NCBI GenBank assembly: GCA_001940655.1
Contig: MBAA01000165.1
Location: 15,219 to 21,580, forward strand
Origin: Promethearchaeota archaeon CR_4
GTDB lineage: Archaea; Asgardarchaeota; Lokiarchaeia; Sigyniarchaeales; CR-4
Direction of reading: 5' to 3'
Length of the DNA: 6,362 nt
The notes beneath the pieces were generated by a model. It did no database searches. It worked only from the letters and a program-made list of their open reading frames with translations, and was not told the DNA's origin. Positions 1 to 5,686 of the stretch are shown here, piece after piece. The position numbers were made by a program, and so were the translations under genes. The first letter of the stretch is position 1. Each line of letters begins with the position of its first letter.

Positions 1-1
1 A

Positions 2-127
2 TCCGAATTTATGAAAAATGTCCACAAGAAAGGAAAAGTGGACGATAAAACCGAAGAAACAAAGAAGCGGGGAAAATCTGCTCTCTTGGGCGCCTTTGGT
101 AGTAAAGGTGCTCCCCCATCAAGTTAA
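2..127 (+). CDS. C-terminal tail of an unidentified protein, 5' end outside window
   Basis: An open frame runs from the window edge to a TAA at 125-127 and encodes about 41 residues. The tail is hydrophilic and rich in lysine and glutamate (KKGKVDDKTEETKKRGK), followed by a small hydrophobic and glycine patch (SALLGAFGSKG) and a PPSS end. I do not recognise the family. A basic, low-complexity tail of this kind is typically a disordered C-terminus. A T-rich stretch follows at once, which fits the end of a transcription unit. An ATG lies in frame at 11-13, but no ribosome-binding sequence precedes it within the visible bases, so I treat it as internal. With this little sequence the frame itself could be chance. 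The position of the stop just before a T-tract is the main support. Confidence 0.45.
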   Translation, partial: SEFMKNVHKKGKVDDKTEETKKRGKSALLGAFGSKGAPPSS

Positions 128-134
128 CAAAATC

Positions 135-159
135 TCTTCTTTATTGCGGTTTTTTGTTT
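135..159 (+). terminator. T-rich putative archaeal terminator
   Basis: This pyrimidine-rich run includes TTTTTT followed by GTTT and begins 8 bases after the stop of the upstream tail. Archaeal termination commonly uses U-rich tracts without a strong hairpin, and I see no clear stem here. Confidence 0.35.
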
Positions 160-253
160 AAGTTCAACACAAGCTAACAAATGGTAGAAAAATCAGCAAG
201 ATTTTTTTCGCGCCAGCGGATATGGAAGTTAGAAAAAAGTGGGTATATCTACT

Positions 254-1189
254 ATGAAATTCATTGGACGGGACGTGCTTAGTGCTAAGGATTTCACGCG
301 TGAGGAAGTTGACTATATCATCCAGAAGGCTCAAGACATAGCCGCGGATATAGCCCAACCCACACCAAGGTATCGGGACATTCTCAAGGGAAAAGTACTT
401 GCCGCGCTATTTTTTGAGCCAAGTACCCGGACACGCCTGAGTTTTGAAACCGCTATGCTGAAACTTGGCGGGGGCGTCACCGGGTTTGCCTCCAGTGAGG
501 TCTCCTCTATTCGAAAAGGGGAAACACTAGCCGACACTATTCGGACGGTATCTTCGTATGCAGACGTCCTCGTAATGCGGCACGATAAAGAAGGAGCCCA
601 ACGTCTTGCGGCGCAAAATGCATCCATCCCTGTCATTAATGCAGGTAGCGGGGCCGGGGAGCACCCCACGCAAGCAATGCTAGACCTCCTTACAATTAAA
701 GCAGAATTAGGTAAGATTGACGGTTTGACAATCGGCCTCGTGGGAGACCTCAAATATGGACGCACAGTACACTCTCTCGCGTATTTCCTATCGCAGTATG
801 ACGTGAACTTGTATTTCATATCACCCACGACACTCGCGATGCAGAATCGTGTGTTGGAATCGTTAACAATGAAACGCGTGAAATTCAAGCAAACCAATGT
901 CCTCCAAAAAACCATCCCGGAACTTGACGTGTTATATATGACACGCATTCAGAAAGAGCGGTTCGTAGATACTGAAGAATTCCAGAGAGTGAAGAGCGCG
1001 TTCGTCCTAACCGCCGAGGACTTGGTGAATGCCCGAGAAAAGATGATTGTCTTGCACCCGCTTCCACGCGTTGACGAGATCAACCCGAATGTTGATTCTA
1101 CCAAGCACGCACGATACTTCCAACAAGTAAGATATGGTCTCTACCTCCGAATGGCACTGTTAGCTCTTATTCTCGGCGGACTAAAGTAA
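254..1189 (+). CDS. pyrB: Aspartate carbamoyltransferase, catalytic subunit
   Basis: This enzyme joins carbamoyl phosphate to L-aspartate to give N-carbamoyl-L-aspartate, the committed step of pyrimidine synthesis in the cytosol. The protein is 311 residues, the normal size for a PyrB chain. Visible motifs are the carbamoyl-phosphate loop FEPSTRTR (54-61), the 84-88 segment SSIRK with the lysine of the 80s loop (K88), R109, the HPTQ box (137-140), LKYGRTVHSL (166-175), the aspartate-binding R231 and Q233 in TRIQKER, and HPLPR (268-272). Every catalytic position I can align to the E. coli chain is present. A GTG at 239 would add five residues (MGIST). I prefer the ATG at 254 because MKFIGRDVLSAKDFT matches the usual family N-terminus. 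No pyrI regulatory-chain gene follows; the next gene is convergent. Either the regulatory subunit is encoded elsewhere or this form lacks it. Confidence 0.96.
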   Translation: MKFIGRDVLSAKDFTREEVDYIIQKAQDIAADIAQPTPRYRDILKGKVLAALFFEPSTRTRLSFETAMLKLGGGVTGFASSEVSSIRKGETLADTIRTVSSYADVLVMRHDKEGAQRLAAQNASIPVINAGSGAGEHPTQAMLDLLTIKAELGKIDGLTIGLVGDLKYGRTVHSLAYFLSQYDVNLYFISPTTLAMQNRVLESLTMKRVKFKQTNVLQKTIPELDVLYMTRIQKERFVDTEEFQRVKSAFVLTAEDLVNAREKMIVLHPLPRVDEINPNVDSTKHARYFQQVRYGLYLRMALLALILGGLK

Positions 1190-1205
1190 TTTTCCACTTC
1201 ATTTT
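1188..1205 (+). terminator. T-rich tract in the short convergent gap after pyrB
   Basis: The 14-base gap between the two converging stops is T-rich on the plus strand (AATTTTCCACTTCATTTT), which suits U-tract termination of pyrB. The minus strand has no comparable T-tract after the convergent gene's stop, so that transcript may run into pyrB as antisense RNA. Confidence 0.3.
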
Positions 1206-3054
1206 AAAAGAAGTTCCCAATAGGGATTTCAAATTCACCTATTTTCATGCAATTTTGCCTATCCAAAAGAATGCTTCGTTCTTTTCCAACTGCTATTTTG
1301 AATGTATTCTCGACTTGGGTTTCCTTTATACTCGGATTTTCACTGAGATTGATATGGAAAACGCCAGGGATTTGGCCGAGTAACCGAGTAGCTGATGCTG
1401 CACATTTTGCGACCGTCAATTTCCCATTTGGACGGATAAATCCTGGACTACAAGCGACCATCGAAGAACCAAAATACTGGATATCCTTCAAATCTTTGCA
1501 TTCATTGACTGCAGTCTCTATAAAAGGAACCAGATGGGGTGATATCCACGGTTGTCCCAATTGCACGTTGTATTTTCCACCAAGTTTTTTGGATATCTGA
1601 TTTAAGAATATTTGGAGTATTTCGAGGGCATATTGCTCACTGTCCTCAGTTTGGTCGATCTCAAATCCTCGGTGGAACCGCACGAACTCAGCAAGACCTA
1701 CTGGTCGGAGGTTGATTATGTAGTTTTTTTCGTCTAGCGGGAAATGACCATTTGCAAGCATACTTTCTTCCTTCACAGAAATGATGCCTGCAACGATGTC
1801 GCTTAAGTGATCAATGGAAGGGGTGAGATCGATCACGTTGTCCCCTTCCCCATTTAGTAACAACAAATTACAGTAAAAACTCTCGAAACACGGAGTGATA
1901 TCTTCGAAATTACCATAGAACGTGGGAGATTTGGGAATGGTTAAATCTTTGAATGAAAAATCCCCTTGATGGCAGAAAAATTCAATATTCTTGCTGTAAT
2001 ATTTCATAAGTTCCTGGTCGTTCAAGATTTCAGGTAACATTTCTGCTGCAAAAATGATGCGTATCCGTTTGTCTTCTGTTTTCATTATATGTTCGATGGC
2101 GTTAGTTAAAACCCCAATTTTATGCAAATCACTTGTTGTTATACTTGATGGTGGCGGAACACCTAAGATCGTCAAATTTTTTCCAAATTTGTGAAGGTGG
2201 GTCGAAATAATGTTAAGGATACTTAGTAAGATATCTTGAAATGAAACGGGTTCTTTTTCGATGCATTCTTCCCAATGAATCACAAGTTCTTCTGGTAAGA
2301 ATGGAAATAAGGCCAGACTGCTCAATCCAATTACACGTTGTAATACCGCATCTGCAAGATGCTTTGGTAATGTTCGAAGAAGGACAAACTGCTCGAGAGT
2401 TTCCCTACTAATGCTTGTCTGTAGTCCTGGAAGACCCAGTGAACCGTTTTTCTGTAGAAATTCTTCAATGTCGTATCCCGGTACACCCAATCGAGTTAAT
2501 TTATGACGGTATTCTTCCATGTGTTTTTCGATGAGGATTGCGTTGATGTATTCCCGAATGAGAGGTGTGGTAAGGTATTGTACTTTCGCCCTCTGGAGAC
2601 GAATGCGAGTTTCTCGGGCGACTTCCACTGCATTTTCGGCGGGCATTTTTGCCTCATTTATGAGAGACGAAGCAATTTTTTCCTCGGAAAATGGTTCCAT
2701 AGAATACCGTGAGGTTCGGATGAGGATACCGGAGGCATGTTCTGAGAAGACATCCTCTAACTCGAAAAACTTTTCTAACAAGTTCTCCCCGAAGCTTGAG
2801 AGAAAATACTTCGTGTCTTGTTGGATTACAATGCCCTTCTCCTTAAGTTCGGTCAGGTGATAAGATGCATCCGGAGAAGATTCTTTCGGCAATTTACACT
2901 TCCGGAGCAAGTCCATAAACGCGATGGGTTTCCTCTCTTCAAGCAAGGCCTTTAACAAGACGATCCTCCGCTCGTGTCTCAACATTTGGATATAATCAAA
3001 CACGGTTGCGGATTTTTTGCTCAGTTCCCGCTTTTCATCGCTTTTTGTCGGCAC
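1204..3054 (-). CDS. Winged-helix / ATP-cone / degenerate NrdD-like protein, probable nucleotide-sensing regulator
   Basis: This 616-residue protein appears to have three parts. Residues about 18-100 look like an ArsR-type winged helix (LRHERRIVLLKALLE, then DASYHLTELKEKGIVIQ). Residues about 108-186 match an ATP-cone, the allosteric ATP/dATP domain of ribonucleotide reductases (EPFSEEKIASSLI, then TTPLIREYINAILIEK). Residues about 187-570 resemble class III reductase NrdD: LTRLGVPGYDIEEFL (186-200), ISRETLEQFVLLRTLPKHLADA (215-236), a stretch like the NrdD ALEI...SLE.TPAE segment (476-505), YFGSS at 527-531 where NrdD has YTNS, and GVFHINL (564-570). After that NrdD carries a CPxCG zinc site and an RVxGY glycyl-radical motif; here the protein ends in EFEIPIGNFF with neither, and there is no CxxC anywhere. 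I infer a catalytically dead reductase relative acting as a DNA-binding sensor. GTG 3054 is the first ordinary start codon after the upstream in-frame stop at 3121-3123. The domain calls are by eye. Confidence 0.8.
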   Translation of the reverse strand: MPTKSDEKRELSKKSATVFDYIQMLRHERRIVLLKALLEERKPIAFMDLLRKCKLPKESSPDASYHLTELKEKGIVIQQDTKYFLSSFGENLLEKFFELEDVFSEHASGILIRTSRYSMEPFSEEKIASSLINEAKMPAENAVEVARETRIRLQRAKVQYLTTPLIREYINAILIEKHMEEYRHKLTRLGVPGYDIEEFLQKNGSLGLPGLQTSISRETLEQFVLLRTLPKHLADAVLQRVIGLSSLALFPFLPEELVIHWEECIEKEPVSFQDILLSILNIISTHLHKFGKNLTILGVPPPSSITTSDLHKIGVLTNAIEHIMKTEDKRIRIIFAAEMLPEILNDQELMKYYSKNIEFFCHQGDFSFKDLTIPKSPTFYGNFEDITPCFESFYCNLLLLNGEGDNVIDLTPSIDHLSDIVAGIISVKEESMLANGHFPLDEKNYIINLRPVGLAEFVRFHRGFEIDQTEDSEQYALEILQIFLNQISKKLGGKYNVQLGQPWISPHLVPFIETAVNECKDLKDIQYFGSSMVACSPGFIRPNGKLTVAKCAASATRLLGQIPGVFHINLSENPSIKETQVENTFKIAVGKERSILLDRQNCMKIGEFEIPIGNFF

Positions 3055-3110
3055 CTGACTCGAACCTGGATAATATCTAATGATTTTTGCACAATCCTGT
3101 AAAATATTAG

Positions 3111-3120
3111 CCTCCCTCCA
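3111..3120 (-). promoter_or_regulatory. Strong Shine-Dalgarno-like GGAGGGAGG without a standard start codon
   Basis: Read on the minus strand this is TGGAGGGAGG, an excellent match to the archaeal ribosome-binding sequence. It is about 56 bases before the GTG at 3054, which is too far to serve it. The same frame is open between the two, and an ATT lies 5 bases after GGAGG (3105-3103). Starting there would add 17 residues. The site may reveal a rare ATT start, may drive a short leader ORF, or may be chance purine richness. Confidence 0.3.
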
Positions 3121-3167
3121 TTATTTACTCTTTCCCCGCATTGACTTAGATAGAAATATTTCTCCGG

Positions 3168-3183
3168 TATATTTAAATATATA
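3168..3183. promoter_or_regulatory. AT-rich palindromic TATA-like element between divergent genes
   Basis: The sequence TATATTTAAATATATA contains a perfect palindrome over 3168-3181. It matches an archaeal TATA box on both strands. On the minus strand it would start a transcript near 3150, giving the winged-helix/ATP-cone gene a leader of roughly 95 bases that includes the GGAGGGAGG sequence. A second minus-strand candidate, TAATATTTT at 3101-3109, would give a much shorter leader, so the choice is open. Confidence 0.45.
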
Positions 3184-3189
3184 CGTAGT

Positions 3190-3244
3190 AAGTACATCTA
3201 GTGTACAGCATAAGTACACAAAAAGTACGTATCAAGTACATATA
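3190..3244. repeat. Five tandem 11-bp GTAC-centred units (putative operator array)
   Basis: GTAC occurs at 3192, 3203, 3214, 3225 and 3236, every step exactly 11 bp. The 11-base units read AAGTACATCTA, GTGTACAGCAT, AAGTACACAAA, AAGTACGTATC and AAGTACATATA, so AAGTACA is the shared core. A degenerate unit (ATATACGTAGT) precedes at 3179-3189. A period near one helical turn puts all cores on one face of the DNA, as expected for cooperative protein binding. The last unit covers the bases where the TFB-recognition element of the RHH promoter would lie and runs into its TATA box, so occupancy should repress that promoter. The binder is not shown by sequence. The adjacent RHH protein is the first candidate because RHH repressors commonly bind short phased repeats at their own promoter; the winged-helix protein is the second. 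Confidence 0.8.
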
Positions 3245-3248
3245 AATA
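3241..3248 (+). promoter_or_regulatory. TATA box for the RHH gene
   Basis: TATAAATA is a good archaeal TATA box. Its centre is about 30 bases before the ATG at 3275, so initiation about 26 bases downstream would fall near 3271 and the mRNA would be essentially leaderless. This agrees with the lack of a ribosome-binding sequence right before that ATG. Confidence 0.55.
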
Positions 3249-3274
3249 CGAAAAAAGTGAGAATTAAGTCAATT

Positions 3275-3493
3275 ATGCCAAAAAAAGAAGATGACGAAAA
3301 AAGAACAATCCAGATCAAATTTTTAGTAACTGAGGAAGAACACGAGAAAATAAACAATTATGCTCGAAGATACTTTCAAACCAAGTCCGATTTTATTAGA
3401 TCAGCGATTCTAGACCGAATACTAAAGTTTGATAAATTGACACTTCCTCAAAAAAGCGATCCTCGGTTTAAACAGAGAGTAACTACGACATAA
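3275..3493 (+). CDS. Small ribbon-helix-helix (CopG/MetJ-type) DNA-binding protein
   Basis: This 72-residue protein has the RHH plan. A short basic lead (1-10) precedes a beta strand, RTIQIKFLV (10-18), whose alternating residues would contact the DNA major groove. Helix A covers about 19-34 (TEEEHEKINNYARRYF) and, after a tight turn, helix B covers 37-50 (TKSDFIRSAILDRIL). Such proteins act as dimers and often repress their own promoter. The frame is open upstream to an ATG at 3080, but that extension only translates the promoter and repeat array, so the ATG at 3275 is preferred; it sits just after a predicted leaderless start site. About 32% G+C over 3241-3480 is much lower than in pyrB or enolase, suggesting recent acquisition. 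The frame continues as protein-like sequence beyond the stop. The regulatory target is unknown. Confidence 0.85.
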   Translation: MPKKEDDEKRTIQIKFLVTEEEHEKINNYARRYFQTKSDFIRSAILDRILKFDKLTLPQKSDPRFKQRVTTT

Positions 3494-3652
3494 GTCGGGA
3501 AGGATTTGAAAGCAAAATTGATCCCTAATGAAGAAAATGAAGTCCGGATTTTTAATACTGTGGATGAATCTTAAATAACACGATTCCGAGAACAAAAAGA
3601 ACATAGAAAACGAGAACTTGAAAAAGAATTAGAGGACATTAAACGCAACTAA
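3494..3652 (+). pseudogene. In-frame continuation of the RHH gene interrupted by TAA codons
   Basis: In the same frame as the RHH gene, 26 codons follow its stop (VGKDLKAKLIPNEENEVRIF and six more) up to a second TAA at 3572-3574. A further 25 codons (ITRFREQKEHRKRELEKELE, then DIKRN) run to a third TAA at 3650-3652. The last part is a strongly charged helix typical of a coiled coil. Neither segment has a good start or ribosome-binding sequence of its own. The best reading is the decayed C-terminal half of a once longer RHH protein, about 125 residues with the stops read as sense. Stop readthrough or base errors in the sequence are alternatives. AT-rich lysine/glutamate-type sequence can look coding by chance, so certainty is moderate. 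Confidence 0.5.
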
Positions 3653-3660
3653 AGGAACAA

Positions 3661-3690
3661 AATCTTTCTTAACATTATCTTTTTGTTAAT
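3661..3690 (+). terminator. T-rich tract with weak inverted repeat after the RHH region
   Basis: A T-rich run containing TCTTTTTG lies between TTAAC (3669-3673) and GTTAA (3685-3689), which could pair as a 5-bp stem. It follows the third TAA by about 10 bases and precedes truA, so it may end the RHH transcript. Confidence 0.35.
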
Positions 3691-3731
3691 AAGTAAGATT
3701 GAAGATCGTTATTAAAACGAAGAGAGTAAAG

Positions 3732-4577
3732 ATGGAAGCCCGGCGATTTGCCTTCAGGTTGTTTTACTTGGGAGGAAATTACCACGGTATCAGTTACCAG
3801 CCGTCCCCTGACATCCCCACAATCATCAAAGTCGTGTACGACGGACTTTTCAAGACAGACTATATCACCTCCCCAAAAGAAAATGCCGTGCAATATGCAG
3901 GGCGCACGGACAAGGGTGTGAATTCCCTTGCGAATACAGTTGCATTTACAACCCACAAACCGGAATTTCGGGAGTCCCTCTTGAATGACACCCTTCCAGA
4001 GGATATGTGCGTTTGGGCATCTGCAGAAGTACCCATTGATTTTAACCCCCGTTCTTGGGCAGTTTCGCGGGAATATCGTTACTTCCTGCCTCGGTACGGG
4101 GAAAACCAGAATCTAAACTTAGATGCAATACAGGCGGTGATACCCCTTTTTCTTGGCAAGCACGACTACAAGAACTTTTCGAAACCTGACGCAGGCAAAC
4201 CCACTCAGAGTTCCATTTCCGCCATACATTTCTTCGAAACAGATCAATATTACGAGTTTCGGTTTGAAGCCAAGTCGTTCCTGTGGATGCAAGTCCGGAA
4301 AATAACTCGCGCGTTGCGTAACGTTGGGGCGGGGGAGTTTGATGCTGCGCTCATAACGAAATGGTTAGATCCCCAAGAACCCGCATCGATCCAACCGATG
4401 GATGCGGAATATCTCGTTCTTTGGGACGTAAAATATCCAGACAATATCCAATTTAGAATACGGGAGGGGTATTTGAAGCGAATTTGGTATAATCTCAACA
4501 AAGAACGAGAAAATATCGAGCGGAAATCCCGCGGAATAGCTGGTTTCTTGACCTTTAAGAACTCTTTGCTTGCATGA
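3732..4577 (+). CDS. truA: tRNA pseudouridine synthase, TruA family
   Basis: TruA-family enzymes convert uridine to pseudouridine in the anticodon arm of tRNA (positions 38-40 in the characterised members). The 281-residue protein carries the catalytic motif AGRTDKGV (56-63) with the nucleophile D60. It also has the REYRYFLP segment (113-120) with the conserved active-site tyrosine Y115, GKHDYKNFSKPD (142-153), and FLWMQVRKITRAL (183-195), the family's C-terminal core. Length and motif order are normal for the family, and the glycine-rich FYLGGNYHG near the N-terminus is the usual first strand and turn. A TTG at 3699 would add 11 basic residues. I chose the ATG at 3732 because the conserved domain begins right after it (RRFAFRLFYLGG) and GAAGAGAG lies upstream. 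The 3' end overlaps the convergent RFC gene by 23 bases. The target positions in this organism are inferred from the family. Confidence 0.93.
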   Translation: MEARRFAFRLFYLGGNYHGISYQPSPDIPTIIKVVYDGLFKTDYITSPKENAVQYAGRTDKGVNSLANTVAFTTHKPEFRESLLNDTLPEDMCVWASAEVPIDFNPRSWAVSREYRYFLPRYGENQNLNLDAIQAVIPLFLGKHDYKNFSKPDAGKPTQSSISAIHFFETDQYYEFRFEAKSFLWMQVRKITRALRNVGAGEFDAALITKWLDPQEPASIQPMDAEYLVLWDVKYPDNIQFRIREGYLKRIWYNLNKERENIERKSRGIAGFLTFKNSLLA

Positions 4578-5529
4578 GAACAATTTTCGCGAGCAGAGCA
4601 TTAAGCTGGATCTCTTCCGTTGCCCCTTGGGACAAACGAAAGTCTATCTCGGCTAATATCTTTGCAATGTCCACTTTTTTCTCCTCAGGAATGGAGAAAC
4701 CATAGAGCTCGCGGTGCATTTGGGACACGAGACTCCGTCCGGATAATCCATAGGTGTCGATTAACTCGGTGAGTTTTTCTTGTGCTTGGGTTAATTCTCC
4801 TGCGATTGCGAGTTCAAGTAAATTTTTAATTTCTATTGGTTGAACCCGCCCAGTTATCTGATACACGGCATCAGCAGTAATATTTTCACCCAACATACCG
4901 GCAGCCTGTAAGATGTTAATACCCTGTCGACAATCGCCGTTTGCGACATACACTAAGGCGTCCAGACCTTCCTTCGACAGTTTCACGTGCTCTTCTTTCG
5001 CAACAAAACCTATCCTGTCTCCCACTTTATCATTGGTTAATAGGGCGAATCGAAAGACCGCGCATCGGGACTGGATGGGAGGGATGATCTTATTCGAGTA
5101 ATTGCATATAAGGATGAAACGGCAATTTTGAGTATATTTTTCCATAGTCCTTCGCAGAGCTTGTTGCGCTTGCGGGGTCATATTATCGGCCTCGTCAAGA
5201 ATTAGGATGCGAAAGGGGATGCCTTTCTCAGGAATTGCCCTTGCAAAATCTTTAACGGATGAACGGATGACATCAATGCCCCGAGCATCGCTTGCATTTA
5301 ATTCTAAATAACTCTGGTTTCGCTTCATCTTGTCCCCGAATAAGTCTCGAATCAGGCAAAGTCCTGCTGTCGTTTTACCCGTTCCCGCGGGTCCCGCAAA
5401 GAGTAAGTGGGGCATAGCTTTCTGGGCCACATATCCTTTCAAATGCTTGAGAATTTCCGACTGACCAACGATGTCGTCAAGCGTGCGCGGGCGATATTTT
5501 TCAACCCAAGGACGGAAATTTTCGCTCAT
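4555..5529 (-). CDS. rfcS: Replication factor C small subunit (clamp loader ATPase)
   Basis: This is the small subunit of the archaeal clamp loader, which uses ATP to open the PCNA ring and place it on primed DNA. At 324 residues it has the usual length and contains no intein, though inteins are known in some archaeal RFC genes. Motifs in order are WVEKYRPRTLDDIVGQ (8-23, RFC boxes), Walker A GPAGTGKTT (46-54), Walker B LILDEAD (109-115), sensor 1 ICNYSNKI (141-148), the SRC arginine-finger motif (154-156) and sensor 2 GDCRQGINILQ (198-208). The C-terminal helical collar follows. The ATG at 5529 gives the standard N-terminus and is preceded by GTGATTAAAG, a weak ribosome-binding match. No large-subunit gene is visible beside it. 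The gene is divergent from enolase and convergent with truA. Confidence 0.97.
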   Translation of the reverse strand: MSENFRPWVEKYRPRTLDDIVGQSEILKHLKGYVAQKAMPHLLFAGPAGTGKTTAGLCLIRDLFGDKMKRNQSYLELNASDARGIDVIRSSVKDFARAIPEKGIPFRILILDEADNMTPQAQQALRRTMEKYTQNCRFILICNYSNKIIPPIQSRCAVFRFALLTNDKVGDRIGFVAKEEHVKLSKEGLDALVYVANGDCRQGINILQAAGMLGENITADAVYQITGRVQPIEIKNLLELAIAGELTQAQEKLTELIDTYGLSGRSLVSQMHRELYGFSIPEEKKVDIAKILAEIDFRLSQGATEEIQLNALLAKIVLMQAKSS

Positions 5530-5550
5530 CTTTAATCACAGGCTGAAGGT

Positions 5551-5560
5551 TAAAATATAT
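5551..5560 (-). promoter_or_regulatory. Candidate TATA box for the RFC small-subunit gene
   Basis: On the minus strand this reads ATATATTTTA. Its centre lies about 26 bases before the ATG at 5529, so the transcript would start at or next to the start codon. If so, the GTGATT ribosome-binding match would lie outside the mRNA; one of the two signals is probably not used. Confidence 0.4.
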
Positions 5561-5621
5561 GAAATCCTTAGTCCAAATAAGTTTCTAGCGCAAGTATTAA
5601 TTCTTCTACAATATGCACATA

Positions 5622-5656
5622 AAATAAGATATTTTTTAGGCAAATTATGATATAAT
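5622..5656 (+). promoter_or_regulatory. AT-rich candidate promoter of enolase
   Basis: Two TATA-like stretches, AAATAAGATATTTTTT and GATATAAT, lie about 30 to 65 bases before the enolase GTG at 5687. The upstream one would leave a short leader that includes the ribosome-binding sequence, so I favour it, but only weakly. Confidence 0.3.
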
Positions 5657-5674
5657 GAGAGTAATTCCTTTTTC

Positions 5675-5683
5675 GAGGTTAGG
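5675..5683 (+). promoter_or_regulatory. Ribosome-binding sequence supporting the enolase GTG start
   Basis: GAGGTTAGG lies 3 to 11 bases before GTG 5687-5689 and partly matches the archaeal GGAGGTGA signal. It supports this GTG as the start. The first ATG in the frame (residue 33) would remove the DSRGNPTVE motif. Confidence 0.5.
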
Positions 5684-5686
5684 AAA

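Noticed and set aside
331..948. 205-residue minus-strand open frame inside pyrB
   Set aside because: It lies antisense to a gene with all catalytic motifs intact and its translation shows no family features.
1204..3054. Functional anaerobic ribonucleotide reductase
   Set aside because: The glycyl-radical motif and the zinc cysteines that end active NrdD are missing, and no nrdG activase gene is adjacent.
3057..3066. GGTTCGAGTC on the minus strand, resembling a tRNA T-arm and a possible attachment site
   Set aside because: The flanks (CCAGG and CAGGT) cannot pair as a T-stem, and no acceptor or anticodon arm is visible around it.
3190..3244. CRISPR array or replication iterons
   Set aside because: Units are only 11 bp with no spacers, so it is not CRISPR. 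No initiator gene or long AT-rich unwinding region is beside it, so an operator array is simpler.
3080..3274. 65-residue N-terminal extension of the RHH protein from the ATG at 3080
   Set aside because: It only translates the promoter and the 11-bp repeat array, and a TATA box sits inside it about 30 bases before the preferred ATG.
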